From NCBI RefSeq assembly GCF_031656215.1, contig NZ_CP134228.1, positions 3,677,001 through 3,741,000 on the forward strand: a DNA stretch of 64,000 nt. Direction: 5' to 3'. The notes below the pieces were generated by a model, which saw only the letters and a list, made by a program, of their open reading frames with translations, was not told the DNA's origin and searched no databases. The position numbers and the translations under genes are program-made. Positions 8,789-18,021 of this stretch are shown one piece after another; the first letter of the stretch is position 1; every line of letters begins with the position of its first letter. This stretch comes from Mesorhizobium koreense. Lineage in GTDB: Bacteria; Pseudomonadota; Alphaproteobacteria; Rhizobiales; Rhizobiaceae.

Positions 8789-9920
8789 CTACTCTATATC
8801 CTCGACAGGCTGGCCGGAGCCGCCTTCTATCCGCTGCGCCAGCGACGCCTTCATGAATTCGTCGAGGTCACCGTCGAGCACGCCTGACGGGGAAGTGTTC
8901 TCGACACCGGTGCGCAGATCCTTCACGAGCTGGTAGGGCTGCAGCACGTAGGAGCGGATCTGGTGGCCCCAGCCTATATCGGTCTTGGAGGCTTCGGTCG
9001 CGTTGGCCGCCTCCTCGCGCCGCTTCAGTTCTTCCTCATAGAGCCGTGAACGCAGCATCTCCCAGGCGGTAGCGCGGTTCTTGTGCTGCGAGCGCTCGGC
9101 CTGGCAGGCGACCGCGATGCCGGTCGGGATATGGGTGATGCGCACGGCCGAATCGGTCGTATTGACGTGCTGGCCACCGGCGCCCGATGAACGGTAGGTG
9201 TCGATGCGGACATCGGATTCCGGTATGTCGATCTCGATCGTGTCGTCCACCACCGGATAGACCCAGACGCTGGCGAAGGAGGTGTGGCGGCGCGCGTTGG
9301 AATCGTAGGGAGAGATGCGCACCAGCCGGTGAACGCCCGATTCCGTCTTCAGCCAGCCATAGGCATTGTTGCCCTTGACGAGCACGGTGGCCGACTTGAT
9401 GCCGGCCTCCTCGCCGTCGTGCATTTCCAGCACCTCGACCTTGAAGCGCCGGCGCTCGGCCCAGCGCGTATACATGCGCAGCAGCATCGAGGCCCAGTCC
9501 TGGCTCTCGGTGCCGCCCGCGCCCGCATGGATTTCGACATAGGTATCGTTGGCGTCGGCCTCGCCGGAGAGCATGGTCTCGATCTGGCGCGCCTTGACCT
9601 CGCCCGACAGCGCGCGGATCGCCGCCTCGGCCTCGTCCACGACGCCGCGGTCGCCTTCTTCCTCGCCGAGCTCGATCAGACCGAGATTGTCGTCAAGCGC
9701 CTGCGTCAGCCCGCGCACCGCCTTGATGCCGTCCTCGAGCGACTGGCGCTCGCGCATCAGCTTCTGCGCTTCCTGCGGATTGTTCCAGAGATCGCCGTCC
9801 TCGGCGCGATTATTGAGATAGTCGAGCCGTTTTACCGCCTGATCCCAGTCAAAGATGCCTCCTCAGCAGGGCGATCGCCTGCTTGATCTCGTCGACGAGG
9901 CTTTCCGTTTCGGCGCGCAT
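8789..9920 (-). CDS. prfB: Peptide chain release factor 2, with programmed +1 frameshift
   Basis: RF2 releases nascent chains at UGA and UAA. Translation begins at ATG 9920 ([14 protein letters not shown]) and runs 23 codons to an in-frame TGA at 9851-9849. The slippery CTTTGAC (9854-9848), preceded 3 bases earlier by an internal AGGAGG (9863-9858), shifts reading by +1, and the product continues as [14 protein letters not shown]. Full length is about 376 aa. The catalytic GGQ is present ([10 protein letters not shown]). The stop-codon recognition tripeptide is SPY ([11 protein letters not shown]) rather than the SPF of Escherichia coli. The gene follows mrcA, the usual order in this group. 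Confidence 0.95.
9848..9863 (-). promoter_or_regulatory. RF2 +1 programmed frameshift site
   Basis: On the minus strand AGGAGG, a 3-base spacer, then CTT TGA C. This is the classic autoregulatory arrangement in which low RF2 lets the ribosome pause at UGA and slip +1 to GAC. Confidence 0.93.
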
Positions 9921-10073
9921 CGGCTCGCTCTTTCCGTTCGTCAATATGCTGAATCGGCGCGGAACATAGGGACGGCAGCCGCCCCTGTAAAGGACGGCTG
10001 CCGTGAAAGTCGCGCCTAAGCATCTTGCAGCCGGACGGGTATGTCCGGCGTGGCGCAAATGCGGCTAAGGTTC

Positions 10074-12575
10074 TCAGTAGAGGCCGCCGCTGCCTGTCGT
10101 AACCGCCTGGTTGGCCTCCGGCGACAGCACGCGCGGTCCGTTGATGTCCACCTCGTCGCCCATGCCGATGACGGAGTAGGTATCGGCCGGGCCGGTGCCG
10201 GGCTTGAAGGCTTCCATGATGACATCCGGCCCGCCGCCCTCGGCGCGCATGCCGGTCTTGCGATTGATCGCGATCAGCTTCATGCCGGGCGGCACACGGA
10301 AATCGACCGGCCGCGTGCCGGCAAGCTCCGCCTTCATGAATTCCTTGAACACCGGCGCGGCCAGCCCACCGCCGGTGGAGCCGTGGCCCATCGGCTTCGG
10401 CGTGTCGTAGCCCATGTAGAGGCCGACGACGAGATCGGGCGTGAAGCCGACGAACCAGGCGTCCTTCTCCTCGTTGGTCGTGCCCGTCTTGCCGGCGATC
10501 GGATAACCGAGATCGTGGATGATATAGCCGGTGCCGCGCTGCACCACGCCCTCCATCATCGAGGTGATCTGGTAGGCGGTCATCGGATCGAGCACCTGCT
10601 CGCGATTGTCGACGATGGTCGGTTCCGGCTGGTCGTGCCAGTCCTGGGCGTTACAGCCTTCGCAGACGCGCTGGTCATGCTTGAAGATCGTCTTGCCGTA
10701 GCGGTCCTGGATACGGTCGATGAGCGACGGCTTGATCTGCTTGCCGCCGTTCGCCATCACCGCATAGGCGGAAACCATGCGCATCACCGTGGTCTCGCCC
10801 GAGCCGATCGCCATCGGCAGGTACGGCGCCAGATGATCGTAGACGCCGAAGCGCTCCGCATATTCGGCGACGATGTTCATGCCGAGGTCCTGGGCAAGCC
10901 GGATCGTCATCAGGTTGCGCGATTTCTCGATGCCGAGGCGGAGCGTCGAGGGACCGGCCCATTTGCCGCCGTAATTGTGCGGCTGCCAGATCGTATTGCC
11001 GACCTTGACGGTAATCGGCGCGTCGAGCACCACGGAAGCCGGCGTATAGCCGTTGTCCAGCGCGGCTGCATAGACGATCGGCTTGAACGACGAGCCGGGC
11101 TGGCGCATCGCCTGGGTCGCGCGGTTGAACTGGGATTCGGCGTAGGAGAAGCCGCCGACCATGGCGAGCACGCGGCCCGTGTGCGGGTCCATCGCCACCA
11201 TGCCGCCTTCGATCTTGGGCACCTGGCGCAAGAGCCAGCCGCTTCCCTCCACATCCTGATCGCCGGCGCTTTCCGGATCGTGGCCTTCCTCCGCTACCTT
11301 CTTCTTCTCGACATAGACGACGTCGCCGGGCGAAAGCACGTCGGCCGGCGATTTGGCCTTGAGCAGCTTCCCTTCCTTGAAATGGCGCATCGCCCATTTC
11401 ATATCGGCGGTGGCGATAGTCCCCTTCTCGCGCTCGGGGGCAAGCTTGCCCGACTGCAGCCGCTTGGGCTGGATACCGACCGTGACGCCGTCGTCGGAAG
11501 CGTCGAGCACGACGGCGAGATGCCATTCGGGCACGTCGCCGAGCGCATCGATCTTGGCCAGCGCGGGTCCCCAGTCGCCGGAAATGTCTATCTTGTCTAC
11601 CGGGCCGCGATAGCCGCGCAGGGTATCGTATTTGATGAGGCCGTGCTGAAGCGACTTGCGCGCGAGACGCTGCATCTGCGGATCAAGCGAGGTGCGGACC
11701 GACAGCCCGCCTTCGTAAAGCGCAGACTCGCCGTAGCGCGCGAGAATCTCGCGGCGCACTTCCTCGGTGAAATACTCGGCCGCGAAAAGATAGGTGCCGC
11801 CGCGGCGGAGCTTGACGCCGAGAGGTTCGGCTTTCGCCTTCTCGCCCTCTTCCTTGCTGACATAGCCGTTCTCGACCATGCGATCGATGACGAAATTACG
11901 CCGCCCGATGGCACGATCGGTATGGCGGAAAGGCTGGTAGTTGGACGGCCCCTTGGGCAGGGCGGCGAGGTAGGCAGCCTCCGAAACCGTCAGTTCGTTG
12001 ACGGACTTGTCGTAATAGGTAAGAGCCGCGCTGGCGATGCCGTAGGAGCCCATCCCGAGGAAAATCTCGTTGAGATAGAGTTCCAGGATGCGATCCTTGG
12101 AATAGGCCCGCTCGATGCGGAACGCCAGAATCATCTCCTTGATCTTGCGCGCGATCGTCTGGTCCGACGAAAGCAGGAAGTTCTTGGCCACCTGCTGCGT
12201 GATCGTCGAGGCGCCGACCGGCCGCTTTCCGGTGCCGAGATTGCGCACGTCCGTGACGACGGCGCGGATGATGCCGGGGATATCGATGCCGGGATGCGAA
12301 TAGAAATTCTTGTCCTCGGCCGAGATGAAGGCGGCCTTGACGCGATCCGGGATCGCCTGGATCGGCAGGTAAAGCCGCCTCTCATGGGCATATTCGGCCA
12401 TCAGCGAGCCGTCGGCCGCGTGAAACCGGGTCGTCACCGGCGGCTCGTATTTCGCCAGGACCTCGTAGTCGGGCAGATCCTTGGTCAGATTGCCGACATA
12501 GATAGCCACGCCGGCAGCCGCCAGCAGCGCCAGCATTATCCCAACGCCGAAGAAATAGCCCAGAAGTCGTATCAT
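10074..12575 (-). CDS. mrcA: Penicillin-binding protein 1A (bifunctional class A PBP)
   Basis: Inner-membrane peptidoglycan synthase. The 833-aa product has an N-terminal membrane anchor (residues about 3-28), a GT51 glycosyltransferase domain with ISAEDKNFYSHPGID and GASTITQQVAKNF, an OB-like insert, and a transpeptidase domain with PGSSFKPIVYAA (SxxK), EKSRNLMTI (SxN) and GKTGTTNEEKDAW (KTG). ATG 12575 has GGAG 5-6 bases upstream; the frame extends 37 codons further without support. It lies between amiC and prfB on the same strand, about 210 bases from amiC. Confidence 0.96.
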   Translation of the reverse strand: MIRLLGYFFGVGIMLALLAAAGVAIYVGNLTKDLPDYEVLAKYEPPVTTRFHAADGSLMAEYAHERRLYLPIQAIPDRVKAAFISAEDKNFYSHPGIDIPGIIRAVVTDVRNLGTGKRPVGASTITQQVAKNFLLSSDQTIARKIKEMILAFRIERAYSKDRILELYLNEIFLGMGSYGIASAALTYYDKSVNELTVSEAAYLAALPKGPSNYQPFRHTDRAIGRRNFVIDRMVENGYVSKEEGEKAKAEPLGVKLRRGGTYLFAAEYFTEEVRREILARYGESALYEGGLSVRTSLDPQMQRLARKSLQHGLIKYDTLRGYRGPVDKIDISGDWGPALAKIDALGDVPEWHLAVVLDASDDGVTVGIQPKRLQSGKLAPEREKGTIATADMKWAMRHFKEGKLLKAKSPADVLSPGDVVYVEKKKVAEEGHDPESAGDQDVEGSGWLLRQVPKIEGGMVAMDPHTGRVLAMVGGFSYAESQFNRATQAMRQPGSSFKPIVYAAALDNGYTPASVVLDAPITVKVGNTIWQPHNYGGKWAGPSTLRLGIEKSRNLMTIRLAQDLGMNIVAEYAERFGVYDHLAPYLPMAIGSGETTVMRMVSAYAVMANGGKQIKPSLIDRIQDRYGKTIFKHDQRVCEGCNAQDWHDQPEPTIVDNREQVLDPMTAYQITSMMEGVVQRGTGYIIHDLGYPIAGKTGTTNEEKDAWFVGFTPDLVVGLYMGYDTPKPMGHGSTGGGLAAPVFKEFMKAELAGTRPVDFRVPPGMKLIAINRKTGMRAEGGGPDVIMEAFKPGTGPADTYSVIGMGDEVDINGPRVLSPEANQAVTTGSGGLY

Positions 12576-12786
12576 GCCTGCTCCAGCATGCGTCGGGCAT
12601 GACCGAACGCACAAGGCGTCCGGCGAGACTCGCGCCCACGCCACCCTACTCTTATCCGGCGGTCCTTGCTCCGCCGTTGTGGGCAAAATGCGGCAAGGGC
12701 GCCAGAGGCGTGCAATTGGTTACCATTAGGCCGCGAACTGTTGTGTCGCTGCAACGCCTTCCGGGTACCGATTTCCACCGATGAAT

Positions 12787-14031
12787 TCACCCTCCTGCCC
12801 TCACCTTGGCGGCGGCGAACAGCGAGATCGCCTTGCATATGCTGTCGACCGCTTTTGCACGCCATTTCGGATCGCGCAACTCCGCCTCGTCCTTCGGGTT
12901 GGACAGATAGCCGAGTTCGATGAGAACCGACGGCACGTCAGGCGCCCGCAACACCCTGAATCCGGCAAAGCGATGGGGATGGTTGATCATCTCGATCGTA
13001 TTCGACAATTGCCCGACGAGCGAACGGGCAAAGCGGATCGAGAAGGAATGCGTCTCGCGTCGGATCAGGTCGACAAGGATGTCGGCAACGTCGTGGTTGG
13101 CCTCGGTGATCTCGACGCCGGCCAGATCGTCGGAGAGGTTTTCGCGCGAGGCGACGGCGGCGGCGGCGGCATCGGATGCCTTGTCGGAGACCGTATAGAC
13201 GGTTGCGCCGCGGATGCCTTTCACCGAAATGGTGTCGGCATGGATGGAAATGAAGAGGTCGGCGTCGTCCTGCCGCGCGATCCGCACCCGTTCGTCCAGC
13301 GGCAGGAATCGGTCGTCGTCGCGGGTCATGAAGACCTTGTACTTTCCGACTTTTTCCAGCGCGTCCCTCAATTCGGTGCCGAAGGCGAGCGTGACGTTCT
13401 TCTCGATCGTGCCGCTGACGCCTTCGGCGCCGCCATCGATGCCGCCATGGCCGGGGTCGATGACGACGGTGAAGGGTTTGCCCGGAGCCTCGGGCTTCAT
13501 GTCCACCGGCTCGTCTGTCGCCGCTGCCGCCTTGGGGGCGCCGCCCGCCTGTTTCGCCAGCGCCGCCTCGAAATCCGCCTCCGGCGACGCGACGATGTCG
13601 GCGACGAGCCGGTAGCCGGAGGAGGATTCGTTCTTGACGATGGAAATGCCGTCTACCGTAAAAGGCCCGTTCACCGCGAAGATCATGCGCGAATGATCGT
13701 CGCTGATCTTGCCGTAGCGGACATTCGTCACCAGCCCGCGCGGCTTGAGGTCGGCCGGCGCGATGGCAAAGCTCGTCTGCGGCAGGTCCACCACCAGCCG
13801 GTGCGGCGACCTCAGCAGGAACCAGTTGAGCGAGGCGTCGTCGTCGAGTTGCATGACAATGCGTGTCCTGACCGCATCGCCCGCGACGAGGAAATCATGC
13901 GCCTTCAGGATGTCCGCATGGGCCGAGGGCCGCATCGTCAAGGGAGCCGCGAAGCCGAGCAGGAGCACAGCCAAAAAGAGCAGGCCGGCCCGCTTCAAAC
14001 AGTCCGACAAGGGGCCGCAGAGCCGTCGCAT
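12787..14031 (-). CDS. amiC: N-acetylmuramoyl-L-alanine amidase (AMIN + Amidase_3)
   Basis: Periplasmic zinc amidase that splits septal peptidoglycan. The 414-aa product has a hydrophobic signal segment (LLFLAVLLLGFAAPLT), an AMIN domain (residues about 35-150, TRIVMQLDDDASLNWFLL) and a C-terminal Amidase_3 domain with the zinc-binding motifs VVIDPGHGGIDGGAEG and LFISIHADT and the catalytic-site motif SVLIELGYLSN. ATG 14031 has AAGGA 5 bases upstream, which favours it over the ATG at 14037. The neighbouring mrcA supports a role in cell-wall remodelling. The symbol could equally be amiA or amiB. Confidence 0.93.
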   Translation of the reverse strand: MRRLCGPLSDCLKRAGLLFLAVLLLGFAAPLTMRPSAHADILKAHDFLVAGDAVRTRIVMQLDDDASLNWFLLRSPHRLVVDLPQTSFAIAPADLKPRGLVTNVRYGKISDDHSRMIFAVNGPFTVDGISIVKNESSSGYRLVADIVASPEADFEAALAKQAGGAPKAAAATDEPVDMKPEAPGKPFTVVIDPGHGGIDGGAEGVSGTIEKNVTLAFGTELRDALEKVGKYKVFMTRDDDRFLPLDERVRIARQDDADLFISIHADTISVKGIRGATVYTVSDKASDAAAAAVASRENLSDDLAGVEITEANHDVADILVDLIRRETHSFSIRFARSLVGQLSNTIEMINHPHRFAGFRVLRAPDVPSVLIELGYLSNPKDEAELRDPKWRAKAVDSICKAISLFAAAKVRAGG

Positions 14032-14644
14032 GAACATCCTTTTTGGCAGGCCGCACCAGCGAATACGAAACCGACAACGCTGATTAACGACTGGTAACGA
14101 CGCTTGGTTAACCAAGCCTTGCAGACCGGCATCCCCATCCAGGTTCCATTTGCCGGCATCGAAACAGGGTTGCCATGAACCGCGCCAAATCATAAAAGCG
14201 ACAAAGGGTCGCTGCAATGCCCCGGGACCGGACTCGATCGCAACGACACTGACGCGAGGCAGAGAGAGGCGGCTTGAAATCGCGTCCTTCCGGGGACACA
14301 TGCGGCTCTACGAATTCTCTCGGGGCGTTCCGAATGACTGGAACCCCGGTGTGAGGAAAACGGTCGGGATCGATATCCCGCGCCGGCTTTGTAAAAGCGA
14401 AAGAGCGGATCCGGATACCCGGGTCCAAATATCAAAGATGCGATCTCGCCGGGAAAAGCGATGAATTCAGGCATAGACATGGACGGATCGGGTGGACCCC
14501 GCGCCGCTATGGCGCCGGTCACCCTTTTCGCCCTGCCGAAACGTCCCCCGGCGCGCGCGCAATTGTCCGACACCTGCCCTCTCCCGACGCGTGGCGCCTA
14601 TCCGCCCACGCTTCGAACGGCAGCGGTCGGGGAGATTTTCGAAT
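14032..14644 (+). promoter_or_regulatory. Long intergenic region and probable rne leader
   Basis: A 613-base stretch between the divergent amiC and rne genes without a credible coding frame. It begins with a perfect palindrome CTTGGTTAACCAAG (14103-14116) close to amiC. A long 5' leader is expected upstream of RNase E genes, which are commonly autoregulated through mRNA cleavage. No leader structure homologous to E. coli can be recognised by eye. Confidence 0.4.
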
Positions 14645-17371
14645 ATGCCCAACAAAATGCTTATAGACGCCTCCCACCCGGAGGAAACACGGGTGGTTGT
14701 CACCCGCGGTAATCGTATCGAAGAATTCGATTTCGAATCGCAGGACAAGAAGCAGCTAAGAGGAAACATCTACCTTGCGCGCGTGACGCGCGTCGAGCCC
14801 TCGCTTCAGGCCGCATTCGTCGAATATGGTGGCAACCGTCACGGTTTCCTCGCCTTCAACGAAATCCATCCCGATTACTACCAGATTCCCGTCGCCGACC
14901 GGCAGGCGCTCCTGAAGGCCGAAGCCGATGCGGCGGAAGCCGAGGACGCCGAAGAGGACAGCGCCGAGCGCGGCAATGGCCGTCGGCGCCGGCGTGGCGG
15001 CAAGGGTCGCGGACGCGGGCGCGCGGAACAGAAGGCGACGGAATCGACCGGAACGGCGGAAACCGACGAAGAGAACCTTTCGGCGGAGAGCAAAGCCGAA
15101 GCCGCGGAAGCCAACGACGATGGCCACCAGGAAGACAGCGGCGGCCCCGTAATGGCCGAAAGCACTTCCGCCGATGTCGTCTCCGAGGAGATCGGGACGA
15201 ACGGTGACGAAACCAACGGCAACGAAGAGCACGACGCCTCGACGGATTCCGGCGAATCATCGGGCTCCGACGAGCACGAGGTGGAATCGGTCGGCGCGGA
15301 AGATGCGCTGGACGAGGCCCAGCACAGGCGCCGTTCGATGCGCCGCACCTACAAGATCCAGGAAGTCGTCAAGCGGCGGCAGATCCTGCTCGTACAGGTC
15401 GTCAAGGAGGAGCGCGGCAACAAGGGCGCGGCGCTGACCACCTACCTGTCGCTTGCCGGCCGCTATTCCGTCCTGATGCCCAACACCGCACGAGGCGGCG
15501 GCATCAGCCGCAAGATCACCAACGCGCAGGACCGCAAACGCCTGAAAGATGTCGTCAAGGACCTCGACGTGCCGCAGGGCATGGGCGTCATCCTGCGCAC
15601 GGCCGGCGAGAACCGGACCAAGGCCGAGATCAAGCGCGACTACGAATATCTGATGCGGCTGTGGGAGAATGTGCGCAACCTCACGCTGCAATCCACCGCA
15701 CCGGCACTGGTCTACGAGGAAGGCTCCCTGATCAAGCGTTCCGTGCGCGACCTCTACAACAAGGACATCGACGAAATCCTCGTTTCGGGGGATGAAGGCT
15801 ATCGCGAAGCCAAGGATTTCATGCGCATGCTCATGCCGAGCCATGCGAAGGTGGTCCAGCCCTACCGCGACCCGACGCCGATCTTCGCGAGGAACGGCAT
15901 CGAGGCCCAGCTCGACCGGATGCTGCAGCCGCAGGTGACACTGAAGTCAGGCGGCTACATCATCATCAACCAGACCGAGGCGCTGGTCGCCATCGACGTG
16001 AACTCCGGCCGCTCCACAAAGGAGCATTCGATCGAGGACACGGCGCTGCAGACCAATCTGGAAGCGGCCGATGAAGTGGCGCGGCAATTACGGCTGCGCG
16101 ACCTCGCCGGGCTCGTCGTCATCGACTTCATCGACATGGAGGAGAACCGCAATAACCGGGCGGTGGAGAAGAAGCTGAAGGAGTGCCTGAAGAACGACCG
16201 GGCACGCATCCAGGTCGGCCGCATCTCGCATTTCGGCCTGATGGAAATGTCGCGCCAGCGCATCCGCGCCAGCGTGCTGGAATCGACCATGAAGCCCTGC
16301 CCGCATTGCGGCGGTACCGGTCATGTGCGCTCCGATTCCTCGACGGCGCTGCATGTGATCCGGGGCATCGAGGAGCACCTGCTGAAGGATTCGCGTCACC
16401 ACATCACCGTGCGTACGCCGACGGCGACCGCGCTCTACGTTCTCAACCACAAGCGCTCCAGCCTGGTGGAACTGGAGGAACGCTTCGGTCTTTCGGTTGC
16501 GATCGAGGCGGACGACGATGTCGGCATCCAGCATTTCGCCATCACGCGCGGCGCGCCGGCCGAGCCGCGCGATACGGCTCCGGGCGCGGTCGCGGACACG
16601 CCTGCCTTCGAGGCGATGGAGGAGGATGAAGCCGTCGATACCGCGGCCGAGGAAACAACGACGCACCACGCCCACTCCGATCGCGACGAAGAGGGCGATG
16701 CCCACCGCAAGCGGCGGCGCCGGCGGCGTCGGCGCGGTGGCCGCGATCATGGCGAGGAGCGCGACCATGATGGCGAGCAGCCGCAGGTGTTCGAGGCCGG
16801 TGAAACGGATGCGGTGGCCGATACCGGAGAGACGGAAGGCTCCGAGGGAGAAACAGCGGTCGAGGGCACTGCCGACGCAGAAGCATCGGCGGACGAGCCC
16901 AGGAAGCGCCGGCGTGGCCGCCGGGGCGGCAAGCGCAACCGGCGCGATCAGGCGGAGAACGCCGACGACGTGCAGGATGAGGCCACCCAGGGTGACGAAG
17001 CGCCTTCGGTCGAAGCGGAGGCCGCGAAAACGGACACTGTCGTAAGCGAGACCCCTGTCGTCGAAGCAGCGGTTGCCGATACCGAGACGGTGGCGGAAGA
17101 AGCTGCACCTCAACCGGCAGAAGCGGAAAAGCCGAAGAAGCCGGCACGCCGGACGCGCAAAGCCAAGGTCGCGACAAGCGAACAGCCCGCGCTCGTCAAC
17201 GGCGAAGATCCTTCGGCGAAGGAGAGCACGCGTGAAGCCGGGAGCGAGGCCGTGAAGAACGCCAAACCGGAAAAGGAAGAAGCGCCCGCCGAGCCGGTCG
17301 TCGTGTCCTCGACCACCGAGGAAGCGAAGCCGCGCAAGACCGGCTGGTGGCAGCGGAAAAGCTTCTTCTGA
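14645..17371 (+). CDS. rne: Ribonuclease E/G family endoribonuclease
   Basis: Essential single-strand endoribonuclease for mRNA decay and rRNA/tRNA processing. The 908-aa product starts MPNKMLIDASHPEETR. The S1 domain (RGNIYLARVTRVEPSLQAAF) is split by an acidic and Arg-rich insert of roughly 150 residues (about 85-230) before it resumes (RRTYKIQEVVKRRQILLVQV). The catalytic DNase I-like part shows ALVAIDVNSGRS and GLVVIDFIDMEENRNN with the metal-binding aspartates, followed by the zinc-link CPHCGGTGHV. The last about 280 residues are low-complexity, acidic with [13 protein letters not shown]-type blocks, and probably scaffold RNA and degradosome partners. GGGGAGA precedes the ATG. Confidence 0.96.
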   Translation: MPNKMLIDASHPEETRVVVTRGNRIEEFDFESQDKKQLRGNIYLARVTRVEPSLQAAFVEYGGNRHGFLAFNEIHPDYYQIPVADRQALLKAEADAAEAEDAEEDSAERGNGRRRRRGGKGRGRGRAEQKATESTGTAETDEENLSAESKAEAAEANDDGHQEDSGGPVMAESTSADVVSEEIGTNGDETNGNEEHDASTDSGESSGSDEHEVESVGAEDALDEAQHRRRSMRRTYKIQEVVKRRQILLVQVVKEERGNKGAALTTYLSLAGRYSVLMPNTARGGGISRKITNAQDRKRLKDVVKDLDVPQGMGVILRTAGENRTKAEIKRDYEYLMRLWENVRNLTLQSTAPALVYEEGSLIKRSVRDLYNKDIDEILVSGDEGYREAKDFMRMLMPSHAKVVQPYRDPTPIFARNGIEAQLDRMLQPQVTLKSGGYIIINQTEALVAIDVNSGRSTKEHSIEDTALQTNLEAADEVARQLRLRDLAGLVVIDFIDMEENRNNRAVEKKLKECLKNDRARIQVGRISHFGLMEMSRQRIRASVLESTMKPCPHCGGTGHVRSDSSTALHVIRGIEEHLLKDSRHHITVRTPTATALYVLNHKRSSLVELEERFGLSVAIEADDDVGIQHFAITRGAPAEPRDTAPGAVADTPAFEAMEEDEAVDTAAEETTTHHAHSDRDEEGDAHRKRRRRRRRRGGRDHGEERDHDGEQPQVFEAGETDAVADTGETEGSEGETAVEGTADAEASADEPRKRRRGRRGGKRNRRDQAENADDVQDEATQGDEAPSVEAEAAKTDTVVSETPVVEAAVADTETVAEEAAPQPAEAEKPKKPARRTRKAKVATSEQPALVNGEDPSAKESTREAGSEAVKNAKPEKEEAPAEPVVVSSTTEEAKPRKTGWWQRKSFF

Positions 17372-17402
17372 GAGAAGCTGCGCTGACATTATTATTTCCT
17401 TG

Positions 17403-17438
17403 AAGGGCTGGCGGCGTTTGCCGCCCGCCCTTTTGGTT
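17403..17438 (+). terminator. Rho-independent terminator of rne
   Basis: AAGGGCTGGCGGC pairs with GCCGCCCGCCCTT (one mismatch) around GTTT, followed by TTGGTTT. It lies 31 bases after the rne stop. The opposite strand lacks a T-run, so it acts on rne and not on the converging phasin. Confidence 0.85.
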
Positions 17439-17454
17439 TATCGCCCCGTCGTCG

Positions 17455-17880
17455 CTATTTGCGTTTCTCGTAGCTCTCACGAATCTCGGTCATGCCGTCG
17501 CGGATACGCTGACGCAGGATATCGAGGGACTCGGAGCCAGATTTGCGCATCAAATCGGCCACTTCACTGGTGTTTTTCACCGCCGTCTCGAAGGATTTCC
17601 TGGCGAACTCCGTCTGCTTTTCGACAAGTTCCTGCGTACTGGCCGGCGCGCGATAGTTGCGGACCGAGCCCGATATCTCATCGAGCGTTTCCTGCAGCAT
17701 CTCGCGCTGCCTCGCGATCACCGCGCTTGCGCCGGACGACGCGGCCCTGGCCGATTTCTCCAGTGCTTCGAGGTTCTTCCGGTGGTGCTCGATGACGCGC
17801 TCGATATCCATGCTCGGCAGTTTCAGGTCCTGACCGAGTCTCGCGAACATGTCGATGAAGGATTGCTGTTCCTTGGCCAT
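17455..17880 (-). CDS. Phasin family protein
   Basis: A 141-aa, wholly helical cytoplasmic protein with the features of the phasin family: LPSMDIERVIEHHRKNLEAL, SAVIARQREMLQETLDEIS, ELVEKQTEFARKSFETAVKN and a charged tail MTEIRESYEKRK. Phasins coat polyhydroxyalkanoate granules and stabilise stress-related complexes. The sequence is more canonical than that of the phasin at 2278-2607. ATG 17880 has a strong GGAGGAAAGG upstream. The gene converges on rne and is divergent from rlmB with about 140 bases between. Confidence 0.88.
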   Translation of the reverse strand: MAKEQQSFIDMFARLGQDLKLPSMDIERVIEHHRKNLEALEKSARAASSGASAVIARQREMLQETLDEISGSVRNYRAPASTQELVEKQTEFARKSFETAVKNTSEVADLMRKSGSESLDILRQRIRDGMTEIRESYEKRK

Positions 17881-18021
17881 ATCCTTTCCTCCCGGTCGCG
17901 GTTGCAGGCAGCGACCAAGATAAAAGGTAAAGGGAAGCGGCGTGACGTCAATCCAGACCAGTTACGTCCGACGCGACTATACCGATAGGCAATCGGCAAC
18001 GATGTTGCTAAGGACTCACCC

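Noticed and set aside
10041-12602. 853-aa open frame antisense to mrcA
   Set aside because: It lies wholly over the confirmed PBP1A gene, is rich in Arg, His and Asp as expected for a shadow in high-GC DNA, and has no ribosome binding site.
14040-14120. CtrA-like half sites (TTAAC, GGTTAACC) upstream of amiC
   Set aside because: The full TTAA-N7-TTAA pattern is not met (the second half reads TAAC), so only the palindrome is reported.
14320-14365. EcfG-like GGAAC-N16-CGGT in the rne leader
   Set aside because: The essential GTT of the -10 element is broken (CGGT).
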